Shown: one piece after another, positions 18,120 through 25,168 of the stretch | Layout of the letters: each line of letters begins with the position of its first letter | Numbering within the stretch: the first letter of the stretch is position 1 | NCBI RefSeq assembly: GCF_000685235.1 | Contig: NZ_ARYH01000001.1 | Coordinates: 2,108,001-2,172,000 of the forward strand | From: Hyphomonas adhaerens MHS-3 | GTDB taxonomy: Bacteria > Pseudomonadota > Alphaproteobacteria > Caulobacterales > Hyphomonadaceae | Length of the DNA: 64,000 nucleotides | Direction: 5' to 3' | Notes under the pieces: generated by a model | What the model saw: the letters and a program-made list of their open reading frames with translations, nothing else | The model's database searches: none | Told to the model about the DNA's origin: nothing | Made by a program: the position numbers and the translations under genes

Positions 18120-18347
18120 GTGACGCGGCCTACTCCCAAAGCCTTCCGCGGCAGCAGATTTAATACAGTCTGCGCGCATTGTCGGAGACAGTCGCAGACC
18201 GCCTTCCTGCTAACTGAAGAAGACTGGCCAGAGCAAGCTCCCGGCTTGGCAAAGAACCTTCATTCCGTGCTAAGGCAGTCGCTTGAGGCTTGGTGCATTG
18301 AGAACAACGCCAAACTGGTTATCGATGAGACCGGCATTGCCTTCTGA
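18120..18347 (+). CDS. Possible small zinc-knuckle-like protein, 75 residues
   Basis: A GTG-initiated frame of 75 residues with a CAHC pair near residues 18-21 and an acidic helical C-terminal half (EEDWPEQAPGLAKNLHSVL). No clear ribosome site precedes it, and the frame is open further upstream, so the start is uncertain. It lies between two better-supported orphan genes on the same strand. It may be a genuine small protein or chance coding. Confidence 0.35.
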   Translation: MTRPTPKAFRGSRFNTVCAHCRRQSQTAFLLTEEDWPEQAPGLAKNLHSVLRQSLEAWCIENNAKLVIDETGIAF

Positions 18348-18380
18348 ACCTGGTCAATTTTGCTAGCGGAGTTTCATCCC

Positions 18381-18887
18381 ATGCCGAGTGGAAAACAGAT
18401 TCTCCTATCTCAGCTGACCGAATACTCGCAGCGCCGAACCGTTGAGGATGAGATTGAAACCGCCAGTGAAAGGATCAAGGCCGGCCTGCTCCTGCACGGG
18501 TCTACCTCACACCAGATGTGGAAAACAGTTTCTCATCTCGCATGGGTCCAAAGTCACAATCATACGGAAGGCCGACCGCCCTACCTTGAAAGGCAAGGAT
18601 TGGGGCTTGGAAAGTCTGGCCTTCTTCTGAGTGATTTGTTCGAAGCCCTCACCGATGATCCGGCAATAGCCGAGGCGCTCGCAACCGATGACCCGAAATT
18701 GTCGAAGGACAGCGTACAGGCAGGCTTGCATGTGATCTGGCTGCTCCTCAAGGCGCTGGAATGGTCGAAAGCCCATGAGGCGGTTGAGATTGATGGAAGT
18801 TTCAGTGAAGACCGCAAGACGCAGCTGATCGCGAGCTATGTCGACAAACTCAAGGCGTTCGAAGCAAATCCGGATGATTTTTCATGA
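18381..18887 (+). CDS. Uncharacterised cytoplasmic protein, 168 residues
   Basis: Not recognised. The ATG at 18381 has GGAG about nine bases upstream and is preferred over the TTG at 18360. The protein is helical and soluble, with acidic and leucine-rich segments (LLLSDLFEALTDDPAIAEALA, and VQAGLHVIWLLLKALEWSK). No motif identifies a function. It is co-directional with the preceding two orphans and convergent with the lipoprotein gene ending at 18990. Confidence 0.6.
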   Translation: MPSGKQILLSQLTEYSQRRTVEDEIETASERIKAGLLLHGSTSHQMWKTVSHLAWVQSHNHTEGRPPYLERQGLGLGKSGLLLSDLFEALTDDPAIAEALATDDPKLSKDSVQAGLHVIWLLLKALEWSKAHEAVEIDGSFSEDRKTQLIASYVDKLKAFEANPDDFS

Positions 18888-18989
18888 GATGGCGCTGATA
18901 GGTCTGCAGCACCTCCCTGGCTTTCCTGCATTCATCCATGCGAATTCAGGGTCTCTTCTATAAAGCAATCGGGGGCGGGCTGGTCCGGT

Positions 18990-19625
18990 TTAACCCGGAT
19001 CTTCGCTTCGATATTCGAGCCTGTCTATGCGGAGCTCATCTTCCTCACCGGCAAGTTGGACGACCAGATAGTCAGACACGCCGCGTCCTTCGATGGATTC
19101 CCGATACGGATCGTTTTCGTGCTGATACACTTCAAACCTGTCCCAGTCTGCCAGCACTTTCTGGAGGTCAAACGTGATTTCGAATTTCGAAACTGGTTTG
19201 CGTTCACATGCCCAACCGTCGCCGTCATTTGTGACTTCCAGGCGGAATGGCCCGTCAACGCGACTGGCGGGGAGCGCATCAAGCACGCCATCCGTATTTC
19301 CGTCGCACCGGTTGTCGACGTGGTAGACGAAGGTGAATTCGGGGGCCATGAAGGCTGAGACAGCCTGTCCGTTCTCGAGGCGCCCGGACAAGTCCGTCAG
19401 AAAGACGAGCGGTGCATTTGCTTGCGCAACTGGCTCGGCATTGTCTGTTTGAGATGTCGGCGTGTCGCTTCCGGTTGTGGCTGTGGTCACAGTGTTTGTC
19501 GTTTGCGGCTCATGACATGCGGCAAGCGACAGTGCGACCGTCAGGACAAGAGCGCGGGGCGCTTGAGCGAACGACGTGCCGATGGCCTGCGGCCACTTGC
19601 GTGTCCTGAAACATGCTTTGCCCAT
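18990..19625 (-). CDS. Predicted lipoprotein, 211 residues
   Basis: The signal peptide ends in a lipobox LSLAAC at about residue 36, followed by a Thr/Ser-rich linker (TTNTVTTATTGSD). The mature part carries VYHVDNRCDGNTDGVLD and DGPFRLEVTNDGDGWACERK, a pattern of aspartates and glycines that may bind calcium. The ATG at 19625 is one base from the stop of the next upstream gene, so it is the end of a tightly packed operon of LRR, DKNYY and lipoprotein genes. Function unknown; it should be anchored in a periplasm-facing membrane. Confidence 0.65.
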   Translation of the reverse strand: MGKACFRTRKWPQAIGTSFAQAPRALVLTVALSLAACHEPQTTNTVTTATTGSDTPTSQTDNAEPVAQANAPLVFLTDLSGRLENGQAVSAFMAPEFTFVYHVDNRCDGNTDGVLDALPASRVDGPFRLEVTNDGDGWACERKPVSKFEITFDLQKVLADWDRFEVYQHENDPYRESIEGRGVSDYLVVQLAGEEDELRIDRLEYRSEDPG

Positions 19626-19626
19626 A

Positions 19627-20394
19627 TCAGATCCGGTTCTTCCCGGAGAATCCCGAATGCTTGTCGCGGGCCGTCCCGTCGGCAAGAATTTCAAAGCTCT
19701 CCCTGTCGGCGTCCTTCAGGACAAAACTCATGAAGTAGATCTTGTCGCCGCTCGTCGAATAAGGCGACTTGAGAAACGTCCAGTCATCCGGATTAGCGCC
19801 GGCCAGTTTCTTTGCGTTATAGAACACGCTCTTTGCATCGTGCGAAAAGCCATTCCTGACCATGCTCCACGTCGCGACATCCGCGCCTTTGATGAGTGCG
19901 CCTTCGTAAAAACACTGCGTGTCCGTCGTGGCGGCAGGAATGGGGTGCTCCCCGGTCTGTTCGACCAGGCCCAGGGTCATTGGCATGGCACAGCTCGTGA
20001 TCGGCCGGCCGCAATAATAGGCGAAGGCGGCATCGCGCGCATATCCAGCGCCGATGACCTTGAGCCCCTCGGCAGAGCCGCTTTTCAAGGGCTTCAAGCT
20101 GGTTTCGAACTCGCAATAGCCGCAGTCCTTGTCGCGAAAATACCCATCTCCAAGCGGGGTGAAGCTATCGCGGTCGACGGTCTTCATCGTCGTCCAGGCA
20201 TGGTACACACAGTCTTTGTCACGGGCGATGAAGTCAGAGCCTTCCAGGACTTCAAAGCTTTCAACATCTGCTGTTCGGTTCACCCGCGTCTGGTGCACGA
20301 TCTTGCCGTCCGTGACTTCCCAGAAGGATTTCGCCTTGTCGATGTGCATGGGCACGCGTTGGTCCGGCAGATCAGTGAGCTTGATCCAGGTCAT
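19627..20394 (-). CDS. DKNYY-like repeat protein, 255 residues
   Basis: Repeats of the form F-x-L-x4-Y/F-x-(R/K)-D-K/A recur through the protein: DFIARDKDCVYHAWTT, DGYFRDKDCGYCEFET, GAGYARDAAFAYYCG, GFSHDAKSVFYNAKK and DGTARDKHSGFSGK. This spacing matches the DKNYY family, often found near secreted or interbacterial-competition genes. There is no signal peptide. It lies three bases after the LRR gene and one base before the lipoprotein gene, so the three are made together. Function is not established. Confidence 0.65.
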   Translation of the reverse strand: MTWIKLTDLPDQRVPMHIDKAKSFWEVTDGKIVHQTRVNRTADVESFEVLEGSDFIARDKDCVYHAWTTMKTVDRDSFTPLGDGYFRDKDCGYCEFETSLKPLKSGSAEGLKVIGAGYARDAAFAYYCGRPITSCAMPMTLGLVEQTGEHPIPAATTDTQCFYEGALIKGADVATWSMVRNGFSHDAKSVFYNAKKLAGANPDDWTFLKSPYSTSGDKIYFMSFVLKDADRESFEILADGTARDKHSGFSGKNRI

Positions 20395-20397
20395 GTG

Positions 20398-21297
20398 TCA
20401 GGCCTCCACCCAGTCTATATGGTCAATCGCAGTGCTACGCGGCTTTCCGGACAGGCGCTCATATGTGTCGAGGAGCGTATCGAGCTTCTTGCGATTGCAG
20501 GCCGGGCAGAAGGCCCGCTGTCTTGAACCGATCGGCTTTATGAGCCCCATCGCGCCGCACTTGTCGCACGCATCCTCGGCATAGTTGGCCAGAAGATGCG
20601 GCACCGCTTTTTCACACCCCTCCGGCAGATACCGTTCCAGCTCCGCATAGAATTCAAAAGGGTGATGGAACGGGCTGATGTGGATATAGCGGAGCTTGCT
20701 GAAAGCCTGAAAATCCGCCGCGTTGAACACCGTCTTCTTGCTAAAGAATTTCAGGTGTTCGAGCTTTGTCAGGGTGAACAAAGCCGCTGTGTCCGGCAGC
20801 ACGCTGCCACGTCCATGCAGGTCGCCTTCAATCGCAAACTCACGGAGGTTCGGTAGCGTGGCGAGGGCGCTGATATCATTGAGCTTCAGCAGCTCTGACA
20901 GGAAGAGGCTCTCAAGCTGAGCCATGCCACTTAGGAAAGACAGGTCCGCCAGCTTCTTCACATTGTACAGGATGAGGTATTTCAGCGCCGAAAGTGGTGC
21001 CAGAGATGGCCAGTTCTCCTGGCCATCATGACTGATTTGCATCACCTCCAGCTTTGGCAGCTGGCAGAGGTCATTGAGCAGTTCAGCCGAAAACGTATTT
21101 CTGCCTAGCCCCAAATAACGAACAGATTTGAAGTCAGGCAGAAGATGCAGGTTCTTTGTCTTCGAGCTGAAACTGATCAGCTCGGCATTCGGGTCCAGTT
21201 CCGCGAAATCGCTGACCGACACCTCTTCCTCATAAACTCCGAGATAGGGCATTTCATAGCCACCATTTATGGTGGTCATGAACGTCTTCTTCGTCAT
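20398..21297 (-). CDS. Leucine-rich-repeat protein with C-terminal zinc-ribbon
   Basis: A 299-residue protein. Residues about 45-215 consist of LRR-type units of 21-24 residues (LICDLPKLEVMQISHDG style, e.g. LPDFKSVRYLGLGRN, LAPLSALKYLILYNVKKLAD, LATLPNLREFAIEG). The C-terminal 80 residues hold two Cys pairs, CDKCG and CPAC, spaced like a zinc ribbon. There is no signal peptide. LRR proteins bind other proteins; here the partner may be the DKNYY protein encoded next. It follows the 273-residue orphan by 37 bases and probably shares its promoter. Confidence 0.7.
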   Translation of the reverse strand: MTKKTFMTTINGGYEMPYLGVYEEEVSVSDFAELDPNAELISFSSKTKNLHLLPDFKSVRYLGLGRNTFSAELLNDLCQLPKLEVMQISHDGQENWPSLAPLSALKYLILYNVKKLADLSFLSGMAQLESLFLSELLKLNDISALATLPNLREFAIEGDLHGRGSVLPDTAALFTLTKLEHLKFFSKKTVFNAADFQAFSKLRYIHISPFHHPFEFYAELERYLPEGCEKAVPHLLANYAEDACDKCGAMGLIKPIGSRQRAFCPACNRKKLDTLLDTYERLSGKPRSTAIDHIDWVEA

Positions 21298-21334
21298 TGT
21301 CCTCTACTCCCCCCGATCTTATCAATGCGCCAAT

Positions 21335-22156
21335 TTAATCAGCCAGGTCCGGGAAGACCTTCGACGCGACGTCGTAATCCACGCCCATACCGCCTCTCCA
21401 GCCGGCCAGCGGATGCACGATATCGGAGCGTGCGGGCTGGCCATCAGTATCATGATCGCTCGGAAGAATACCGGCTACGGCCAATGTTTGAAGGATGCCG
21501 TAGCGCTTATACTTGTCGGTCTTCGGCAACAGTTTTAGCGACGCGATCCGCTTTTCCAGCTGACCGGGTGTTTCGTCCTCGCTCGCATCGCTGATCGCCT
21601 GCAGTAGCGAGGATAATTTCTCAACCTGGACCGTCGTGACCTCCGGCGCCTCCCAGTCAGACGCCTCCTCCAGCTCCGGCAAGAAGTGCGCGGGCGTCTC
21701 GTTCCAGCTATGACCGAGATAATAGGTGTAGAGCGCATGGGTCCTGTCGAAGACGGTCTGCTGCGGCAGGCCGCAACCATCGCAATTCACATGGCGCTGT
21801 GATGGCGTGAACGCGTGGTCTTCCAGCCCTGCCATGAAGAGATAGCTCATCAGCGTCTGCCGGTAGCGCGGATGGTCCCCTGACAGACCTCTGATGTAAT
21901 AGCGTGAAGAGGTCTCGAGAGTGAGCGGTGTGGTCTCTCTGAGTTTGAGGAACGCGCGCACCAGATCGTCGTGCGAAAACGTCTGGAAATTGTTTGGCTC
22001 AAGATTGTGTTGGCGAAGCAGCTCGGCATCGGCAGGGCTGATGCCGTCGGTCTTGTATCCGATCTCACCAGAGTATTTCATTTCGTAATCCGTATTGTCA
22101 TAGCTGTAGACAGCTTTGAGCAATTTAAGAATTTTCGACCGCTTCTTGTTTGGCAT
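21335..22156 (-). CDS. Uncharacterised protein, 273 residues
   Basis: Not recognised. The ATG at 22156 has AAGAAGAAGA directly upstream and is preferred to the longer frame from 22210. The lysine-rich N-terminus (PNKKRSKILKLLKAVYSYD) is followed by mixed helices and a central CDGCGLPQQTVFD with a CxxC pair. This is a possible structural zinc site like that of the LRR protein encoded next. Probably the first gene of the operon 22156 to 18990. No catalytic motif was found. Confidence 0.6.
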   Translation of the reverse strand: MPNKKRSKILKLLKAVYSYDNTDYEMKYSGEIGYKTDGISPADAELLRQHNLEPNNFQTFSHDDLVRAFLKLRETTPLTLETSSRYYIRGLSGDHPRYRQTLMSYLFMAGLEDHAFTPSQRHVNCDGCGLPQQTVFDRTHALYTYYLGHSWNETPAHFLPELEEASDWEAPEVTTVQVEKLSSLLQAISDASEDETPGQLEKRIASLKLLPKTDKYKRYGILQTLAVAGILPSDHDTDGQPARSDIVHPLAGWRGGMGVDYDVASKVFPDLAD

Positions 22157-22235
22157 AGTCTTCTTCTTAACGGGCAATGCGACAGAATTTCGACAAGTCT
22201 TGGCCGACAATCAAAACACTAAAGGTGAACATGCT

Positions 22236-22343
22236 ATGACGACATTCCAGTTTCAGCCGAAATGGATGGAAGAAATCGTCGTCACCGCTTCAGGCGGTAG
22301 TTTCATTCTCGACCTGACCATGAGGGTCGTCCGCGCCACCTGA
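22236..22343 (+). CDS. 35-residue peptide with TonB-box-like and double-glycine stretch
   Basis: The ATG follows AAAGGTGAAC at a short distance. The peptide contains EEIVVTASGG at residues 12-21, which looks like a TonB box (EEIVVTA) and also like the end of a double-glycine leader. A 14-residue tail SFILDLTMRVVRAT follows. It lies 36 bases before the 89-residue gene on the same strand and is divergent from the 22156 operon. No ABC exporter or modification enzyme is adjacent, so a secreted peptide is only a hypothesis. Confidence 0.4.
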   Translation: MTTFQFQPKWMEEIVVTASGGSFILDLTMRVVRAT

Positions 22344-22379
22344 TCGAAGGCGTGTCTGGCATTTCAAGGAGAGGAAATC

Positions 22380-22649
22380 ATGGCGCTCACAGAACAGAAC
22401 CTGACCACCGTCAGAACTGATTTCTCCGAGGAAGACATCCCCAGGGTCATGGCGGAACTGGACCGGATCACCACTGCCGAGACCATGGATTCCGAGCACA
22501 ATCGCAACAACGCCATCGGCGCCATTCTGAGTTTGAGCAAAGGCGACTTCGAGGAACTGAAAAACCTCGTCACGGCCGCGAAGACTGATTTTCGGGATGT
22601 GATCTACTGGTGGTATCTGGAAAACAAGAAGGCCACGCATCCTGAATGA
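22380..22649 (+). CDS. Uncharacterised small helical protein, 89 residues
   Basis: An excellent ribosome site (AAGGAGAGGAAATC) precedes the ATG. The acidic, helical protein reads like a small all-alpha domain (EEDIPRVMAELDRITTAE, then AILSLSKGDFEELKNLVTAA) and ends in an aromatic cluster DVIYWWYLENKK. No signal peptide. No family is recognised. Its pairing with the 35-residue peptide upstream suggests a two-gene unit, for instance a peptide with a partner or immunity-type protein, but that rests on position alone. Confidence 0.6.
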   Translation: MALTEQNLTTVRTDFSEEDIPRVMAELDRITTAETMDSEHNRNNAIGAILSLSKGDFEELKNLVTAAKTDFRDVIYWWYLENKKATHPE

Positions 22650-22706
22650 GCCGGCCGAGCGAGGCGTTCGAATGACTGAAAACATCAAGACCGTCCACGA
22701 AGGCTT

Positions 22707-23147
22707 TCATTCTTCGCCTTCTCCGGAAGTGCCGGAGCATTTGTAAAGCGGGAAACGCTCGCTCGTGTCCCAGATCATGTCCGTGGCATCGCGCCTTGCC
22801 AGGATCGCATCGGCTTGCCCAGCCCCGACTGGCTTCAGGCGCAGTTCGGAGTTCAGCCAGTTCTGTGGACGAAACCGGGTATGCCCCTTTGACACGCCTT
22901 CGACATGTACGCGTCCCCTGCGTGGTGGATCGCTCTGCGCCTGGGCTTCCATGCCGGTCAGACCTTCAATGCCATCTGCTGAAACGATGAAACTGATCAT
23001 GACATCCTTTGTATCGCAGCTCCGGTACCAGGTGCCGTCAATCCAGCCATATTGCTCCAGCACCGACGGCTCTGGCCCGCAGGAGGCGAGAGCGGCCGTC
23101 GCAGCAACAGCAATGATCGCGTGCTTATGCCAGGCAAGTTTCGTCAT
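22707..23147 (-). CDS. Predicted lipoprotein, 146 residues
   Basis: The signal peptide of the ATG at 23147 ends in a lipobox AALASC at about residue 22. The mature protein contains YGWIDGTWYRSCDTKDVMISF and LRLKPVGAGQADAILARRD, resembling small periplasmic beta-sheet lipoproteins of unknown role. The long open frame upstream (to 23453) lies inside the next gene and is not used. It begins 13 bases after the stop of the 23802 gene, forming a two-lipoprotein operon. Confidence 0.62.
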   Translation of the reverse strand: MTKLAWHKHAIIAVAATAALASCGPEPSVLEQYGWIDGTWYRSCDTKDVMISFIVSADGIEGLTGMEAQAQSDPPRRGRVHVEGVSKGHTRFRPQNWLNSELRLKPVGAGQADAILARRDATDMIWDTSERFPLYKCSGTSGEGEE

Positions 23148-23160
23148 GCGCCGCGCCAGA

Positions 23161-23802
23161 TCATTGCGTCGCCGCAACCGGATCGATCTTGTACAGTCTG
23201 CAAAGCGGGTGTTCGGCGCCGTCATAAAAATAGTCTGACCCTTCCCAGCCTTCCTGAAGCGGTGTGGCGCAGACCGGATGATCGAGAAAACTCGGATCGT
23301 CCTCGCTGCCACCCTTCGCCTCCCATTCTGCGACCAGTTGCGGAAACTGAAGCCCAAAGGTCTCAAGTTCGTCCCAGTAATATCGTGACTTGAAAACGAT
23401 CGGTTCGGCATCCGTGCCATAAGAATCGTAAAGCCGAGAGAGATCGCGGGCATGGGCTTCGCAATCCTCTACTTCCGCTTCTTGAAGGGCCTGATCACCC
23501 TCGTCCAGCCAATAGGCAAAGCAATGCTGGGGCGGCTTATAGTCCGGGTTCTGTTGCCACCCCAGGCGTGCGAACGTTTGTTGCGCTCCCAAATCCTCGA
23601 TGAGCTGTCTTGCTGCCTCATCAGCTCTTGCGACGAAGTCGCCTCTGCGTGAATTCGATGCAGAGCTGTTGAGCTCTGCACTTGACTGCGTGCTGTTCTC
23701 GTTTGCTCCCACTCCAGGCGACGAACATGACACGATAAAACAGATGAGCGCCAATCCGGCTACGCCTCTATTCAAGCCACTGAGTTTCAGAAAGAATCGC
23801 AT
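23161..23802 (-). CDS. Predicted lipoprotein, 213 residues
   Basis: The ATG at 23802 follows GGTGGGGGAT. The signal peptide ends in a lipobox FIVSCSS at about residue 26. A low-complexity Ser/Asn/Glu linker leads into a soluble domain with several Cys (HCFAYWLDEGD, VEDCEAHARDLSRLYD, DHPVCATPLQEGWEG, HPLCRLYKID) that could form disulfides in the periplasm. No family is recognised. The first gene of a two-lipoprotein unit, with its promoter facing IS6 copy B. Confidence 0.62.
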   Translation of the reverse strand: MRFFLKLSGLNRGVAGLALICFIVSCSSPGVGANENSTQSSAELNSSASNSRRGDFVARADEAARQLIEDLGAQQTFARLGWQQNPDYKPPQHCFAYWLDEGDQALQEAEVEDCEAHARDLSRLYDSYGTDAEPIVFKSRYYWDELETFGLQFPQLVAEWEAKGGSEDDPSFLDHPVCATPLQEGWEGSDYFYDGAEHPLCRLYKIDPVAATQ

Positions 23803-23870
23803 ACATCCCCCACCGATCAGAAAAGGTTGAAACAATATTTTCGGGCGAAATAAGGGCATAAGGGCTTGTC

Positions 23871-24684
23871 GGCATTGTCAGATTAACCGGGCTTGAGGTG
23901 GCCAATCCTGGGATTTAGCCTCGAAAAATGACTAAATCGCCCTTCCGCTGCTTCAAGACGTCGCCCGAAATCATCCAGCTTGCGGTAATGCTGTATGTCC
24001 GATTTCCATTGTCGCTGCGCAATGCCGAAGGCCTGCTTCACGAGCGTGGGGTCGATATTTGCCATGAAGCGGTCCGCAACTGGGTCGATCAGTTCGGGAC
24101 TTATTTCGCGCACAGTATCCGGAAACACTGTTCAGAAGCGATGCGGCAAAGCCCGCAATGGCAGTGGCACCTGGACGAGATCTTTGTGAAGATCCGAGGA
24201 CAGACTCACTAACTGTGGCGTGCGGTTGATCGCGAAGGTGAGGTGCTGGAATCATTCGTCACGAAGACACGGGACAAGGCTTCCGCATTGAAATTAATGA
24301 AGAAAGCCATGAAACGGTATGGCAATGCACATGTCGTTGTGACTGACAAGTGCCCATCGTATCGAGCCCCAATGAAGGTCATTGGGAAAGAAGGTCGCGA
24401 GGAGTGCGGCCGGCACATGAACAATCGTGCCGAAAATTCCCACCTCCCTTTCCGCCGACGAGAACGGGCGATGTCTCGGTTCCGGCGGATGCGAAGTTTG
24501 CAAAAGTTCGCTTTAATCCATTCGTCTGTGTACAACCACTTCAATCATCAAAGGAACATCGAGAGTAGGGTCAGGTTCAAATCATTGCGTGACGCCGCAC
24601 TTCTCAAATGGCGCGAGCTTCTCGCTTCCTAAGACCGGCTCGTCCGCGAAAAACGGAGACTGGTTCGAGTTTGTCTGACACCAC
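23871..24684 (+). mobile_element. IS6-family element, copy B (both ends present, 814 bp)
   Basis: Left end GGCATTGTCAGATTAACC at 23871, right end TCTGACACCAC at 24674-24684 (imperfect inverted match). The length fits the roughly 0.8-kb IS6 family. No 8-base target duplication was seen. The right end stops four bases before the operator at 24688, where a divergent regulator gene would be expected by comparison with the intact operon at 46.3-50.3 kb. The insertion or a linked deletion probably removed it. Confidence 0.8.
23928..24632 (+). pseudogene. IS6-family transposase interrupted by one stop codon
   Basis: Apart from a TAA at 24210-24212, the frame is continuous and would encode about 234 residues. 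The stop replaces the Tyr codon of HYLWRAVD, between the first and second catalytic Asp. HLDEIF, VVVTDKCPSY and NNRAENSH are otherwise intact, and the C-terminus ALLKWRELLAS is complete. This is thus a recently inactivated transposase and the best reference for the full-length element in the window. Confidence 0.85.
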
Positions 24685-24687
24685 TTC

Positions 24688-24703
24688 TTGACTCAATAGT
24701 CAT
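24688..24703. promoter_or_regulatory. Candidate TetR operator, TTGACT-N4-AGTCAT
   Basis: TTGACTCAATAGTCAT differs by one base from the TTGACT-N4-AGTCAA operators at 46962 and 46988. It sits in the same place relative to the downstream gene, a decayed paralogue of the gene at 47026. Confidence 0.6.
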
Positions 24704-24755
24704 ATTGGACTAGAGCTCCAAAATACAAGTATTGGCGCTGGGAGGATAAGGTCAG

Positions 24756-25158
24756 ATGCCGGTAACAAAAATTGAAGACATTGCCCATGTGAGATTTTCT
24801 GACCCGGGCTTGGTTGAAAAGCGCGCATTTCTGGAAGATTTCGGGTTCTCCTGTTCAATGCACGGGGGGGCGTTTGTATGGGCGGGGCAGAGATGGCCGT
24901 CCGTTTTTGCATGCGACTGAGCCTGGAGATCCGGGCTTCAGGGCGCTGGGTTTGCGGGCGTGTGCGCTTCCAATCCGGATACAGAAGAATTGGCGGCATA
25001 TGCAGGATACATCCGTAACTGGTTGGATGAACACAAGGCGGAAGCCGTCCTCGTCCAGCCGGATAGATATATTTTTTGGAACCGGGGCGCGGGATCGTCT
25101 GGCCAAAGCATGGCGGGACAGCGTGCTCCTGCCGTGCGGTATTTTGGCCGAAGTGTGA
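24756..25158 (+). pseudogene. Deletion-fused remnant: VOC dioxygenase 5' end joined to FAD monooxygenase 3' end
   Basis: From the ATG at 24756 (ribosome site GGGAGGATAAGG), the first 67 or so codons align with the VOC protein at 47026: KIEDIAHVRF, AFLEDFG, then GRLYGRGRDGRPFLHATEPG in the next frame after a run of seven Gs at 24864-24870. Near 24958 the similarity switches to the last 50 codons of the FAD monooxygenase at 48831 (IRNWLDEHKAEAVLVQPDRY, then a frameshift, then RLAKAWRD). About 2.9 kb that lie between these points in the intact operon are missing. It marks a second, dead copy of that pathway. Confidence 0.82.
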
Positions 25159-25168
25159 GGAACAGGAC

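Noticed and set aside
19576-20526. 316-residue plus-strand frame across DKNYY and LRR genes
   Set aside because: It crosses the boundary of two packed minus-strand genes and shows no family motif or start signal.
22236-22343. FxLD-type lanthipeptide precursor
   Set aside because: FILDLTMRVV resembles the FxLD leader block, but there is no LanKC-type enzyme, no Ser/Thr/Cys-rich core after it, and no transporter nearby.
16458-24684. A functional composite transposon
   Set aside because: Copy A has no right end, copy B has a stop codon in its transposase, and no matching target duplications were seen outside the pair.
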